In this document: one piece after another, positions 42,397 to 52,522 of the stretch | Numbering within the stretch: the stretch's first letter is position 1 | Layout: every line of letters begins with the position of its first letter | From: Sphingobium lactosutens | GTDB taxonomy: Bacteria > Pseudomonadota > Alphaproteobacteria > Sphingomonadales > Sphingomonadaceae | Direction of reading: 5' to 3' | Length of the DNA stretch: 64,000 bases | Assembly: GCF_013393185.1 (NCBI RefSeq) | Contig: NZ_QJQX01000069.1 | Span: 1-64,000, forward strand | Position numbers and translations under genes: made by a program | Notes under the pieces: generated by a model | What the model saw: only the letters and a program-made list of their open reading frames with translations | Databases searched by the model: none | What the model was told of the DNA's origin: nothing

Positions 42397-43901
42397 GCGC
42401 GCCCCTGACGATGGTACGCGACGGCGTGCGTCAATGCATGGCATGGCTGCATGGCTGGGCCGGGCTGCTGCTGGGCCATATCCTCTTCATCATGTGCCTC
42501 ACCGGCACGCTTACGGTGTTCAAGCCGGAAATCAGCCGGTGGATGCGACCGGAAACGGTGGCGACTGCATCCCCTTCCGATGCCATCCTCGCTGCCGCTC
42601 ATTGGCTCGAACGCAACACGACGGGATCGACCGGCTGGTATCTCACTGCCCCCGACGGGCGAGCCAACACGGTTGAAGCGAGCTATGACAGCAATGGGCA
42701 ATATCTGGCACAGGCGCTTGATCCATTGACCGGCACGCCCGTCCTGCGCGAGACGCTGGGTGGCGAATTGTTCTATCGCCTCCATTTCGAGCTGGAATTG
42801 CCTTACCCCTGGGGCCGGCTGCTGGCCTCGCTTGCGGCGATGATGATGCTGGTCGCGCTCGTCACAGGCATCATCGCCCATAAGCGGATTTTCAAGGACA
42901 TATTCACCTTTCGTCCGTCCAAGGGACAGCGTAGTTGGCTCGACGGGCATAACGCGCTGGGTGTGCTGGCCTTGCCCTTCCACATCATGATCACCTTTAC
43001 CGGGCTGCTGACGCTGGCGTCTCTCAACCTGCCCTGGGCTATCGTGTCCGCTTATGGCGAGGACGTAGCCACCCTGTATGCCGACCTGACGCCCGGATCG
43101 GTGACGCGCGCCGCAACCGGGCAAAAGATGCCGCTTACTCGCCTCGCACCGATGCTTGCGACGGCGCAACGTCATTTCGGCGACACGCCGATCGGCCGCG
43201 TCTATATCTTCAATCCGGGCGACAAGGGCGCGGTTGTCACCGTCTATCCGTCAGACGCGGACGCCATCGGCTATATGCCCGGAGAGATCAGCTTCGACGG
43301 CGTGACCGGCAAAACGCTCAAGATCTGGACCGAGGCGCGGCCGGGCATCCGCGCTTATCAGACGATCTATGGCCTGCACATGGCGCGTTTCGCGCCGTCG
43401 CTTACCCGCTGGCTCTATTTCCTCGGAGGGACGATGCTGACCCTGGCGATCGCGTCCGGAATGGTGCTGTGGACCGTCAAGCGCCGCGAGCGTGTGCCCC
43501 AATCTGTCGGCAATCGCATTCTCGAACGGTTGAATGTCGGCGTGCTGACAGGCGCCCCGCTCGGCGCGGTCGCCTTCCTGTTGGCCAATCGTTTGCTGCC
43601 CCTGGGCATCGCGGCGCGCGCCGAAGCCGAAGTGTCTGTCGCACTCTGGACGGCCGGTGCTGCCGTGTTGGCGGGCCTGATCCTGCCGCCGACAATCGGC
43701 TGGCCAAGCCTGCTCGGCCTTCTCGCCATCGCCTGCCTGTCTGCTGCGCTCCTGGGACCGATCTGGGCCGGGGGGCTGGTCATGGCAACCATCAACCTGA
43801 TGCTGCTGGCCACCGCATCCGGACTGCTGGCGGTCGCCCTTCGCCAGCGCCGTCCGAAGCATCCCCCCCTCCCGGCCCGCCGCCGGACGGTCACGGCATG
43901 A
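42393..43901 (+). CDS. PepSY-domain membrane protein, probable ferric-siderophore reductase
   Basis: The protein has 502 residues and begins with the PepSY-associated helix (CMAWLHGWAGLLLGHILFIMCLTGTLTVFKPEISRWM). Further helices carry conserved histidines, including WLDGHNALGVLALPFHIMITFTG and GLHMARF. It is of the FsrB/PiuB type: inner-membrane reductases that free iron from siderophores or move electrons for uptake. The ATGs overlap those of both neighbours, so the four genes are one translationally coupled operon under the Fur box. Confidence 0.88.
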   Translation: MSAPLTMVRDGVRQCMAWLHGWAGLLLGHILFIMCLTGTLTVFKPEISRWMRPETVATASPSDAILAAAHWLERNTTGSTGWYLTAPDGRANTVEASYDSNGQYLAQALDPLTGTPVLRETLGGELFYRLHFELELPYPWGRLLASLAAMMMLVALVTGIIAHKRIFKDIFTFRPSKGQRSWLDGHNALGVLALPFHIMITFTGLLTLASLNLPWAIVSAYGEDVATLYADLTPGSVTRAATGQKMPLTRLAPMLATAQRHFGDTPIGRVYIFNPGDKGAVVTVYPSDADAIGYMPGEISFDGVTGKTLKIWTEARPGIRAYQTIYGLHMARFAPSLTRWLYFLGGTMLTLAIASGMVLWTVKRRERVPQSVGNRILERLNVGVLTGAPLGAVAFLLANRLLPLGIAARAEAEVSVALWTAGAAVLAGLILPPTIGWPSLLGLLAIACLSAALLGPIWAGGLVMATINLMLLATASGLLAVALRQRRPKHPPLPARRRTVTA

Positions 43902-44224
43902 TCGTCACCGCCGGCCTCCTCTATCTCGGCCTGTTCGCATTGGCCGCAAGCATGGATCGCCACCGTCGGGTGATTAGCGGTCCCTGGCAACAGCCGGCTG
44001 TCACGCCATTGCTCGCGCCGGCGGGATGGTGCCTGCTAGCCTTGTCCCTGTTCAGTATCGCGCCGCTCTGGCAGGGCGGCGTCGGACTGGTAAGCTGGTG
44101 CGGACTCCTGCCGCTGATTGGCGGAATCATCATGCTCGGCCTTACCTATCGCCCTGCCTGGCTGCAGCCGGGCCTGGTGGTGGCTTGCCTCTTCATTCTG
44201 GCCGGCATCGTCCTGCGGGTCTGA
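43898..44224 (+). CDS. DUF3325-type small membrane protein
   Basis: The protein has 108 residues and three to four helices, with the LALAASMDRHRR-like beginning of DUF3325 (here LGLFALAASMDRHRRVISG) and WCGLLPLIGGIIMLGLTYRP. DUF3325 genes accompany PepSY reductases in iron operons. It ends four bases before the convergent histidine kinase stop. Accessory role inferred from context. Confidence 0.78.
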   Translation: MIVTAGLLYLGLFALAASMDRHRRVISGPWQQPAVTPLLAPAGWCLLALSLFSIAPLWQGGVGLVSWCGLLPLIGGIIMLGLTYRPAWLQPGLVVACLFILAGIVLRV

Positions 44225-44227
44225 GCA

Positions 44228-45592
44228 TCATTCCTTCATGTCGATGGTGGCGATCACGCCGCCATCCTCCGCATTGCGTAGCCGCACCGAAGCCTCGAAG
44301 CTCATCGCCAGCGATCGAACGATGGTGAGTCCGATCCCCGTGCCATGCCTTCCACCCGGCTGGCTGCCGGGGCCTCGGGTAAAGGGTTCGAACATCTGGT
44401 CGATCTGGTCGGTCGCTATGCCAGGGCCATGGTCGCGGACGTGGATCAGCAGCCGTCCGGCCGTTCGGGTACAAGTGATCTCTGCGCTACCGGCATATTT
44501 GACTGCATTGTCGACCAGATTGGCGATACAGCGGGTCAACGCATTGGGTTTCACCCGTGCCGATCCGCCGCATCCACCCGAAAAGCGCACCGGCTGCCCC
44601 AGATCCTGGGCGTCCTCGGCCATGCTTGCCAGGAGCGAATCGACATCGACCACCGACCATTCCTCACGCGATTCCGTGCTGCTGGCGAGGTCCAGTCCTT
44701 CCCGTACCAGCGTTTGCATCGCCTGAAGGTCCGAAAGCAGCCGATCGCGTAATTCGCCCTTTTCCACCAGTTCCAGACGCAACCGCATACGCGTCAACGG
44801 GGTCTGAAGGTCGTGGCTGATCGCGGCGAGCAATTGCGTGCGCTCGGCGAAGCCGGCACGCGCGCGACGCTGCATCAGGTTGAAGGTGGATAGCGCCGCC
44901 CGCACCTCCTCCGGCCCGGTGGCAGGAATTTCTTCGGGGTCGAGCGACAGCGAAAAGGCTTCCGCAGCGCGTTCCAGCCGTCGCAGCGGTTTGGATACGA
45001 AGCGCGCCACTAGGATCGCCAGCCCGGTCGATGCAGCAATGATCACCAGCAGATAGAGAGGATTGAACACGGTGCTGGGCGGCTTGGCGATACGCGGAAA
45101 GGTCAGCGCCATCGCGCGCCGCTGGCCGCCATTGTCCGTGAAGCGCACGACCCAGCAATCCGGCCTGGGTGCATCGATCAGGCCTGCCGCCCGATCTTTC
45201 CTTTCCTTGGGGGGAAAGCACAGACCGACCGGGACCTGCCCCGCCTGAGGCTGCGATCGGGCGCCGAAACGTTCCTTCAGCGCCGCTTCCAGATCGGCGT
45301 CGGGTTCGCTGATCGCGACTCCTTCCGGCTCGGGATAGGCGCCGACGATATTGTGCGCTGCCATCATCGCCTCGACCTGGGTCGGATCGCGCCGCAGGCG
45401 CGCTGCGATGTCGACGGCGCTCGCGACGACGCGTTGCCGTCGCACGCGCTCGAAGTCATGATGGCGCGCCTGCTCGGCGACCAGCAGCGCAATGATCGCG
45501 GCGACCGACATGCCGACGGTCAGGATCAAGAAGATCTGCCCCGCCATCGTGCCGAAAAAGGCGCGCACGCGCTGCACCGAGCGCTGGATCAT
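44228..45592 (-). CDS. Sensor histidine kinase (EnvZ/RstB type)
   Basis: The 454-residue protein has membrane helices near residues 18-38 and 178-198 around a periplasmic sensor region of about 140 residues containing two cysteines. A HAMP-like linker (VSKPLRRLERAAEAF) follows, then the phosphoacceptor His260 in LLAAISHDLQTPLTRMR and the ATPase motifs NLVDNAVKYA, VRDHGPGIA and GTGIGLTIV. It overlaps the response-regulator stop by four bases. The signal is unknown. The pair lies next to an RND pump. Confidence 0.92.
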   Translation of the reverse strand: MIQRSVQRVRAFFGTMAGQIFLILTVGMSVAAIIALLVAEQARHHDFERVRRQRVVASAVDIAARLRRDPTQVEAMMAAHNIVGAYPEPEGVAISEPDADLEAALKERFGARSQPQAGQVPVGLCFPPKERKDRAAGLIDAPRPDCWVVRFTDNGGQRRAMALTFPRIAKPPSTVFNPLYLLVIIAASTGLAILVARFVSKPLRRLERAAEAFSLSLDPEEIPATGPEEVRAALSTFNLMQRRARAGFAERTQLLAAISHDLQTPLTRMRLRLELVEKGELRDRLLSDLQAMQTLVREGLDLASSTESREEWSVVDVDSLLASMAEDAQDLGQPVRFSGGCGGSARVKPNALTRCIANLVDNAVKYAGSAEITCTRTAGRLLIHVRDHGPGIATDQIDQMFEPFTRGPGSQPGGRHGTGIGLTIVRSLAMSFEASVRLRNAEDGGVIATIDMKE

Positions 45593-46317
45593 GAATAATC
45601 GACCCCGCTCGCCAGCACATAGCCTTCGCCCCGCACCGTCAGGATCAATTCGTCCCCGCCCCGGATCGCGGCCAGCTTCTGGCGCAGCCGACTGACCTGA
45701 AGATCGATCGACCGGTCGAAAGCGGCAGTGGCGCGCCGTTCCGGAAGCAATGTTTCCCGTGCCAACACGATGTTCGGTTCCTCGATGAAGCGGCTGAGCA
45801 AGCGGAACTCAGCAGACGACAGCATCACCAGCCGCTCATCGGGCGCGACCAGTCGGCGCTGTTGCAAATCCAGCCGCCAAGGCCCGAAATGGGCATAACG
45901 CATCGTCCCGCCGCGCGAGGGGGGGTCGCTGCGCGCCCTCCGCAGCAGGTTGCGAATACGCACGAGAAGTTCGCGCGGTTCGAAAGGCTTGGTCAGATAG
46001 TCGTCTGCCCCCAGTTCCAGCCCCAGCACCCGGTCGATCGCGCTGCCCCGCGCCGTCACCATCATGATCTGCACGTCGGATCCCTCCGCCCGCAATTCGC
46101 GGCACAAGGAAAGTCCGTCGCCATCGGGCAGGTTGAGGTCAAGGACAATCAGGTCGACCGACTCGTCGCGCAGGGTCTGGCGCAATTCGATCAGATTGGA
46201 TGCCGACAGCAGACGGTAATTTTCCTGTTGCAGCTGAGCGACGACAAGTTCGCGAATATCCGCGTCGTCATCGACCACCAACAACGTGGCCGGCCGGGCA
46301 AGGGCAGAGTCAACCAT
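45589..46317 (-). CDS. OmpR-family response regulator
   Basis: The protein has 242 residues. The receiver domain has acidic pocket DDDADIRE, phosphorylated Asp60 (LIVLDLNLPDGDG) and Lys in YLTKPFEPREL, followed by a winged-helix effector domain (YAHFGPWRLDLQQRRL to VRGEGYVLA). It is divergent from the RND efflux genes. A periodic GATAC repeat, the expected form of a binding site for this class, lies 51 bases before its start, so it may regulate both itself and the pump. Confidence 0.93.
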   Translation of the reverse strand: MVDSALARPATLLVVDDDADIRELVVAQLQQENYRLLSASNLIELRQTLRDESVDLIVLDLNLPDGDGLSLCRELRAEGSDVQIMMVTARGSAIDRVLGLELGADDYLTKPFEPRELLVRIRNLLRRARSDPPSRGGTMRYAHFGPWRLDLQQRRLVAPDERLVMLSSAEFRLLSRFIEEPNIVLARETLLPERRATAAFDRSIDLQVSRLRQKLAAIRGGDELILTVRGEGYVLASGVDYS

Positions 46318-46367
46318 GGCTCTTTCCTAGCGCTGCCCGCACGAAAAGTCTGCGCCCCTTTGCTCGC

Positions 46368-46392
46368 GATACAGGCTGATACAAAGCGATAC
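46368..46392. promoter_or_regulatory. Triple GATAC direct repeat, candidate response-regulator site
   Basis: GATAC begins at 46368, 46378 and 46388, exactly one helical turn apart, in the divergent gap between the response regulator and the RND adaptor. OmpR/PhoB-class regulators bind such tandem direct repeats as head-to-tail dimers. The rest of the 351-base gap (46318-46668) shows no other gene or site I can support. Confidence 0.6.
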
Positions 46393-46668
46393 GCACCGCA
46401 ACCGACCGACCCAATCGGAAAACAAGTCGCGCTATGACGTGACGGGTAAAATCGACAAGAGGACGATGTCGGCTTCCCTCGGCCGGCACAAAGCGGAGCC
46501 CTTGCGATGACCCTTCCCGCCTCCATGGCCGGAAAGCCCGATTGGACAGGCCGGATCGACGGCGCACATCCCCTCCCCCTCCCCCCGTGCGTCCGATCCA
46601 CCGCCTGGCCGCCGCGGGTGGCATCGCAGGGGCCCGTAATGTTGACTGCAAGGACTGACACCGATCCC

Positions 46669-47802
46669 ATGCCGATTTCTGCCCACCTTCACAGCCTTCG
46701 GGTCGCACCGATTGCCCTGCTCATGCTGCTTGCTGCATGCGGTCAGGAAAAGGCTCCCAAGAAAGGACCGGCTGAAGTCGGCGTGGTGACGCTGACCACC
46801 CAGAATGTGACCGTGGCAAGCGAACTGCCCGGCCGCACCGTATCGACCATGGTGTCTGAAGTGCGTCCGCAGGTGGCCGGGCTGATCCAGAAACGCCTGT
46901 TTACCGAAGGATCGACGGTCAGCGCCGGTCAGCCACTCTACCAGATCGACCCGCGTCTCTATCGCGCTTCGCGGGACGAGGCGCTCGCGACATTGGCCAG
47001 CGCCGAGGCGACTGCGATCGCAGCCCAGGCGAAGGCGCAGCGCTATCACAGCCTGGGCGAGACCGAAGCTGTCAGCGCACAGGATCGCGACGATGTGACT
47101 GCCACTGCCCGCCAGGCGAAGGCGGCCGTGCAGCAGGCTCGCGCCAGTCTCCAGACCAGCAGCGTCAACCTGGAGTTCACGCTGGTTCGCGCGCCGATCA
47201 GCGGGCGCATCGGCCGTACCCTCTTCACCCCCGGCGCGCTGGTCACGGCTAGCCAGACCGATCCGCTGACCACGATCCAACAACTCGACCCCATCTATGT
47301 CGATGTGACCCAGTCGAGCGCGCAACTGCTGCAACTGCGGCGTTCGCTGGCGGCGGGCAAGACCCTTCCCGCCAGCGCGACCATTCGCCTGAAGCTGGAT
47401 GACGGTACCGACTATCCGCTCGAAGGCCGCATCGAGTTCGCCGAACCGATCGTCGATGTGAACAGTGGCACGGTCACGTTGCGCGCGCGCTTCCCCAATC
47501 CCGACGGATTGCTGCTACCCGGTATGTTCGTTCGCGTCGTTGCGCCGCAGTCGGTGGTGCCTGGCGCCATCCTCGCGCCGCAGCAGGGCATCGCCCGCGA
47601 TCCCAAGGGCAATGCCACCGCACTGGTCGTGACCAAGACGAACAAGGTCGAACGCCGGACCGTGACCGCTGCTCAGGCAATAGGCGACAAATGGCTGATC
47701 ACCGCAGGCCTGAAAGCCGGTGACAAGCTGATCGTCGAAGGCACCGACAAGGTTCAGCCTGACGATGTGGTGAAGCCCATCGCCGTCGCGACGGTGAAGT
47801 AG
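46669..47802 (+). CDS. RND efflux periplasmic adaptor lipoprotein
   Basis: The protein has about 377 residues. The lipobox LLAAC near residue 24 supports the start at ATG 46669, although the open frame reaches 46507. After it come the biotinyl-lipoyl half (SEVRPQVAGLIQKRLFTEGSTVSAGQPLYQIDP), an alpha-hairpin and the second lipoyl half (LEFTLVRAPISGRIGRTLFTPGALV). It is of the MexA/AcrA type, linking the inner-membrane pump to the outer-membrane channel. The permease follows after 10 bases. Confidence 0.93.
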   Translation: MPISAHLHSLRVAPIALLMLLAACGQEKAPKKGPAEVGVVTLTTQNVTVASELPGRTVSTMVSEVRPQVAGLIQKRLFTEGSTVSAGQPLYQIDPRLYRASRDEALATLASAEATAIAAQAKAQRYHSLGETEAVSAQDRDDVTATARQAKAAVQQARASLQTSSVNLEFTLVRAPISGRIGRTLFTPGALVTASQTDPLTTIQQLDPIYVDVTQSSAQLLQLRRSLAAGKTLPASATIRLKLDDGTDYPLEGRIEFAEPIVDVNSGTVTLRARFPNPDGLLLPGMFVRVVAPQSVVPGAILAPQQGIARDPKGNATALVVTKTNKVERRTVTAAQAIGDKWLITAGLKAGDKLIVEGTDKVQPDDVVKPIAVATVK

Positions 47803-47812
47803 GAGCTTTGCC

Positions 47813-50800
47813 GTGCTGAGCCGCTATTTCATCGAACGGCCCATTTTTGCCTGGGTCATCGCCATCGGCATCATGCTCGCCGGCCTTGGCGCCATGCTGT
47901 CGCTGCCGATCGCACAATATCCCGACATCGCGCCTCCGGGCGTCGGTATCAGCGCCACTTATCCAGGCGCTTCGGCCGAAACCGTCGAAACCAGCGTCAC
48001 CCAGGTCATCGAACAGCAACTGACCGGCATCGACGGCCTCATGTATTTCTCTTCCTCGTCGACGGCGACGGGGCAGTCGCGCATCACCGTGACCTTTGAG
48101 AAAGGCACCGACCCGGACACCGCGCAGGTGCAGGTGCAGAATCGCGTGCAGCAGGCGCTCAGCCGTCTGCCCAATGCGGTGCAGCAGCAAGGCCTGACCG
48201 TTACCAAGCAGCAGACCGACTTCCTGATGCTGGTCGGCCTGTACGACGAAACCGACAATGCCACCCAGGCGGACATTGCCGACTATCTGGTCAATAATTT
48301 CCAGGATTCGATCGCGCGCATCGACGGCATTGGCGCAACCCAGATTTTCGGATCGCAATATGCGATGCGCATCTGGCTCGATCCCTATAAGCTTGCTGCC
48401 GTCAAGCTGATGCCGTCAGACGTGGAAACGGCGATCAAGGCGCAGAATATCGAGGTGTCCGCTGGACAGATCGGCGCGGACCCGGCCCCGGCCGACCAGC
48501 AGATCAACGCTACGGTGACGGCGCGTGCACGCCTCCAGACGCCCGACCAGTTCCGCAAGATCATCGTCAAGACGCAAAGCGACGGATCGATCGTCCATCT
48601 GTCCCACGTGTCGCGCGTCGAACTGGGCAATGAAAGCTACACCACTTCGGCCCGCCTGAACGGTCATCCCGCATCGGGCATGGCGTTGCAGCTGGCGCCC
48701 GGCGCCGATGCGCTCAAGACCGCCGAGCTGGTCAAGGCGCGGGTCGCCGAACTGGCGCCGAACCTGCCGCACGGCTACAAGATCGTCTATCCCCGCGATA
48801 CCACGCCGTTCATCAAGCTGTCGGTCGAGGAAGTCATCCAGACGCTGGTCGAGGCGGTGGTCCTCGTCGTCATCGTGATGTTCGTCTTCCTCCAGAGCTG
48901 GCGCGCTACGCTGGTGCCGGCGATCGCAGTGCCGGTGGTGCTGCTCGGCACGTTCGGCATCCTCGCCCTGTTCGGTTATTCCATTAACACCTTGACCCTG
49001 TTCGGTATGGTGCTGTCTATCGGCCTGCTGGTCGATGACGCGATCGTCGTCGTCGAAAATGTCGAGCGCATCATGGAGGAAGAGGACCTTTCTCCACGCG
49101 ACGCCACGATGAAATCGATGGATGAAATCGGCAGCGCGCTGGTCGGCATCGCCCTGGTCCTGTCCGCCGTGCTGCTGCCCATGGCGTTTTTCGGCGGGTC
49201 TACCGGCGTCATCTACCGGCAATTCTCGATCACCATCGTTTCGTCCATGCTGCTGTCGGTCGTGGTCGCGCTGATCCTGTCGCCGGCGCTCTGCGCTACC
49301 CTGCTCAAAGGGTCGGACAATGAAAAGCGACACAAGGGTTGGGCCGGCAAGTTCAATCGCTGGTTCGAACGGATGACAGACGGTTATATACGCCGGACCG
49401 AGCGGGTGATGAGCCGGCGCAAGCTGTACTGGGCGCTCTATGTCGTGGTGCTGGCGGTGCTGGTCCTGTTGTTCGTGCGCCTTCCGTCCAGCTTCCTGCC
49501 GGTCGAGGATCAGGGCCAGGTCATGGTGCAGGTCACGCTCCCCGCCGGCGCCAAGTCCAGCCGTACCAACGCGGCGATCGATCAGGTTCAGAATTATTTC
49601 CTGAACGACGAAAAGGACAATGTCTCCTTCGCCTTCATCATGACCGGGTTCAGCTTCCAGGGTCAGGGTGAGAATGTGGGTCAGGGCTTTATCAACCTCG
49701 CGCCATGGGATGATCGTAAGGGCGCAGCCAACACGGCGGGCGCCATCGCCGGCCGCACGACCAAGCAACTGGCCGCGATCCGCGACGCGAAGATATTGGC
49801 GATGACGCCGCCTGCCATCCGCGGTCTTGGCCAGTCCAACGGCTTTACCTTTGAACTGCTCAACAGCGCTGGCCTCAGCCGGGAACGCTTCCTGGAACTG
49901 CGGAACCAGCTTCTGGCGGCCGCAGCGAAAGATCCGATGCTGGCCGGCGTCCGCGCTGCGTCACTGGAGGACACGCCTCAGCTCAAGGTCGATGTCGATA
50001 CCGAAAAGCTGGCGGTACTCGGCCTGACGCAGGCTGACGTCGATGATGTGCTGAGTTCTGCCTGGGGCAGCACCTATGTCAATGATTTCGTCGACCGGGG
50101 CCGCGTGAAGCGCGTCTACATGCAGGCCGATGCGCCCTATCGCGCCCTGCCGAGCGACCTCGACAACTGGATGGTGCGTTCCAGCAGCACAGGGGAAATG
50201 GTGCCCTTCTCCGCCTTCGCCACGACCCATTGGACCATGGGGCCCAGCAGCGTATCGCGTTTCAACGGTCTCTCCGCCTTCGAGATCCAGGGCCAGGCGA
50301 GTGAAGGCGCCAGTTCGGGTGAGGCCATGGACCGGATGGTAGAGTTGCAGAAACAACTGCCTGCGGGCACCAGCTATGCCTGGAGCGGACTGTCCTATCA
50401 GGAACAGCTGTCGGGCGGGCAGGCGCCGTTGCTTTATGGTCTGTCGGTGCTGGTCGTCTTCCTCTGCCTCGCCGCCCTTTATGAAAGCTGGTCGATCCCA
50501 CTGGCGGTCCTGCTGGTTATACCGCTCGGGCTGGTCGGGGCGGTGATTGCGGTCTGGGCCCGGGGACTGGAGAATAATATCTTCTTCCAGGTCGGCCTAC
50601 TCACCACCATGGGGCTGGCTGCGAAAAATGCGATCCTGATCGTGGAGTTCGCCGAACTGGCCCATCATGAGGGCAGGAACGCATGGGACGCCGCGCTGGA
50701 AGCCGCGCGTCTACGCTTCCGCCCGATCCTGATGACCAGCCTCGCCTTCATCGCCGGCGTCATCCCGCTGGCGATCGCCACCGGTGCGGGCGCGCAGAGC

Positions 50801-50962
50801 CGCGTCGCGATCGGTACGGCAGTGATCGGCGGCATGACGACGGCTACCGTGCTTGCGGTCTTTTTCGTACCGCTGTTCTTCCTCACCATCGCTCGCCTTT
50901 TCGGCAGTGGCAAACCGAAGGCCGCACCTCCCGCTGCCGCGGAAGCAGGAGTTCCGGCATGA
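47813..50962 (+). CDS. RND multidrug efflux permease (HAE1, AcrB/MexB type)
   Basis: The 1049-residue protein is of canonical length for this family. Hallmarks are IERPIFAWVIAIGIMLAGLGA at the N-terminus, the proton-relay helix LSIGLLVDDAIVVVENVERIM (paired Asp in TM4) and the conserved AAKNAILIVEFAE. The two large periplasmic porter and docking loops lie as usual between TM1-2 and TM7-8. The start is GTG 47813 behind AGGAG. It is the proton-driven pump of a tripartite system. Drug substrates cannot be predicted. Confidence 0.95.
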   Translation: MLSRYFIERPIFAWVIAIGIMLAGLGAMLSLPIAQYPDIAPPGVGISATYPGASAETVETSVTQVIEQQLTGIDGLMYFSSSSTATGQSRITVTFEKGTDPDTAQVQVQNRVQQALSRLPNAVQQQGLTVTKQQTDFLMLVGLYDETDNATQADIADYLVNNFQDSIARIDGIGATQIFGSQYAMRIWLDPYKLAAVKLMPSDVETAIKAQNIEVSAGQIGADPAPADQQINATVTARARLQTPDQFRKIIVKTQSDGSIVHLSHVSRVELGNESYTTSARLNGHPASGMALQLAPGADALKTAELVKARVAELAPNLPHGYKIVYPRDTTPFIKLSVEEVIQTLVEAVVLVVIVMFVFLQSWRATLVPAIAVPVVLLGTFGILALFGYSINTLTLFGMVLSIGLLVDDAIVVVENVERIMEEEDLSPRDATMKSMDEIGSALVGIALVLSAVLLPMAFFGGSTGVIYRQFSITIVSSMLLSVVVALILSPALCATLLKGSDNEKRHKGWAGKFNRWFERMTDGYIRRTERVMSRRKLYWALYVVVLAVLVLLFVRLPSSFLPVEDQGQVMVQVTLPAGAKSSRTNAAIDQVQNYFLNDEKDNVSFAFIMTGFSFQGQGENVGQGFINLAPWDDRKGAANTAGAIAGRTTKQLAAIRDAKILAMTPPAIRGLGQSNGFTFELLNSAGLSRERFLELRNQLLAAAAKDPMLAGVRAASLEDTPQLKVDVDTEKLAVLGLTQADVDDVLSSAWGSTYVNDFVDRGRVKRVYMQADAPYRALPSDLDNWMVRSSSTGEMVPFSAFATTHWTMGPSSVSRFNGLSAFEIQGQASEGASSGEAMDRMVELQKQLPAGTSYAWSGLSYQEQLSGGQAPLLYGLSVLVVFLCLAALYESWSIPLAVLLVIPLGLVGAVIAVWARGLENNIFFQVGLLTTMGLAAKNAILIVEFAELAHHEGRNAWDAALEAARLRFRPILMTSLAFIAGVIPLAIATGAGAQSRVAIGTAVIGGMTTATVLAVFFVPLFFLTIARLFGSGKPKAAPPAAAEAGVPA

Positions 50963-52323
50963 ACCGCACGCGTTTGTCGTTGAGCGCAATGCTCCTGTTG
51001 GGCGGGTGCAACATGGCGCCCCATTATGAGCGCCCTGCCCCGCCTGTGCCCGCAACCTTGCCGACCGGCGCGGCTTATGCGAGCCGTCTGGATTCGCAGG
51101 CCGGCCTACCCTGGACGCAGCTGGTGCAGGACACTCGGCTAAGGACGATCGTCGAACGCGCCCTGGCCAATAATCGGGATCTGCGCGCCGCGCTCGCCAA
51201 TGTCCAGTCGGCCCGTGCTCAATATCGCGTCCAGCGGGCGGCGCAGTTGCCGACCATCACTGCTGATGCCGGCGCCAGTGTCGCCCGGCAGAATGATGCG
51301 CGCCAGAACAGCTACAGCGCGGACCTGGGCTTTAGCGCATTCGAGATCGACCTGTTCGGTCGGGTGCGCAATCTGACGGAATCGGCGCTGGAATCCTACC
51401 TGGCGACCGAGGAAGGCGCGCGCTCGACCCGGATCACCCTGATCGCCGAAACGGCGACCGCCTATGCCACATTGGCGGCGGATCAGGAGTTGCTCGCTTT
51501 GTCGCGCCAGACCCAGGCAAGCGCCCAGCGCACGCTCGACCTCACCCGCTCGCTCAACGCCGCCGGCCTTGCAGGCAAGCTCGACGTGCATCAGGCGGAA
51601 ACGACGGTGGAGCAGGCCGCGTCCGATGTCGCCGCCAACATCACCCAGGTCGCACAGGATCGCAATGCGCTGGATCTGCTCGCGGGCACGCCGATCGAGG
51701 ACGCCCTGCTTCCCGCCTCGCTGGACAGCCTGATCGCAGGCGTCGCCCGAGTACCGGCCGGCCTTTCGTCCGATATCCTGCTCCAGCGACCCGACGTTCT
51801 CCAGGCCGAGCATCAACTCAAAGCCGCCAATGCCGACATTGGCGCGGCGCGAGCGGCGATGTTCCCGAAGATCAGCCTCACCTCCGCCATCGGCGTCGCC
51901 AGTTCGGCGCTCTCGGCGTTGTTCAAGGGCAATGCTTTCGTCTGGTCGGTCGGTCCATCGGCCAGCCTGCCCATCTTCGGCGGCGCGAACCGGGGCAATC
52001 TCGACTATAGCAAGGCGCAGCGCGATCTCTATCTCGCGCAATATGAGAAGGCGATCCAGACCGCCTTTCGGGAAGTGGCAGACGCGCTGGCACGCGACGG
52101 GACGATCGACGCTCAGCAGGCCGCACAGCGGCGGCTCGTAGCCGCAAGCAGCCGTGCCTATGACCTGGCTGACCAGCGGTATCGCGCTGGCGTCGATACC
52201 TTCCTGACGACACTTACCAGTCAGCGATCGCTCTACAGCGCGCGACAATCGGCGATTGCGACCGATCTCGCCCTGATCAGCAATCATATTCTCCTCTACC
52301 GCGTGATCGGCGCAGACCAGTAG
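50959..52323 (+). CDS. Outer-membrane efflux channel (NodT/OprM family)
   Basis: The 454-residue protein has the lipobox LLLGGC and then two repeats of the TolC-type coiled-coil/barrel unit (LRAALANVQSARAQYRVQRAAQLP and its partner DIGAARAAMFPKISLTSAIG). The ATG overlaps the permease stop (ATGA), completing adaptor-pump-channel as a coupled operon. No terminator with a clear T-run is seen just after its stop. Confidence 0.93.
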   Translation: MNRTRLSLSAMLLLGGCNMAPHYERPAPPVPATLPTGAAYASRLDSQAGLPWTQLVQDTRLRTIVERALANNRDLRAALANVQSARAQYRVQRAAQLPTITADAGASVARQNDARQNSYSADLGFSAFEIDLFGRVRNLTESALESYLATEEGARSTRITLIAETATAYATLAADQELLALSRQTQASAQRTLDLTRSLNAAGLAGKLDVHQAETTVEQAASDVAANITQVAQDRNALDLLAGTPIEDALLPASLDSLIAGVARVPAGLSSDILLQRPDVLQAEHQLKAANADIGAARAAMFPKISLTSAIGVASSALSALFKGNAFVWSVGPSASLPIFGGANRGNLDYSKAQRDLYLAQYEKAIQTAFREVADALARDGTIDAQQAAQRRLVAASSRAYDLADQRYRAGVDTFLTTLTSQRSLYSARQSAIATDLALISNHILLYRVIGADQ

Positions 52324-52522
52324 GGTCGGGTTCCCAGCAGCCAATCGGCCGGCATGCCCAATGCGCCAGATGTCGACATGCTCCGGCTGCACAGCCCCGG
52401 CAGATGCAAGCGGCTGGCGCGTGAAGCCGTACTCCACCGTATCATTTGTGTCAGGTCCCCTGCTTCCTCTTCAATCGGACTGCGCATATGCTATGATCGG
52501 CGCAAAGAGGATGGAGAGGGCC

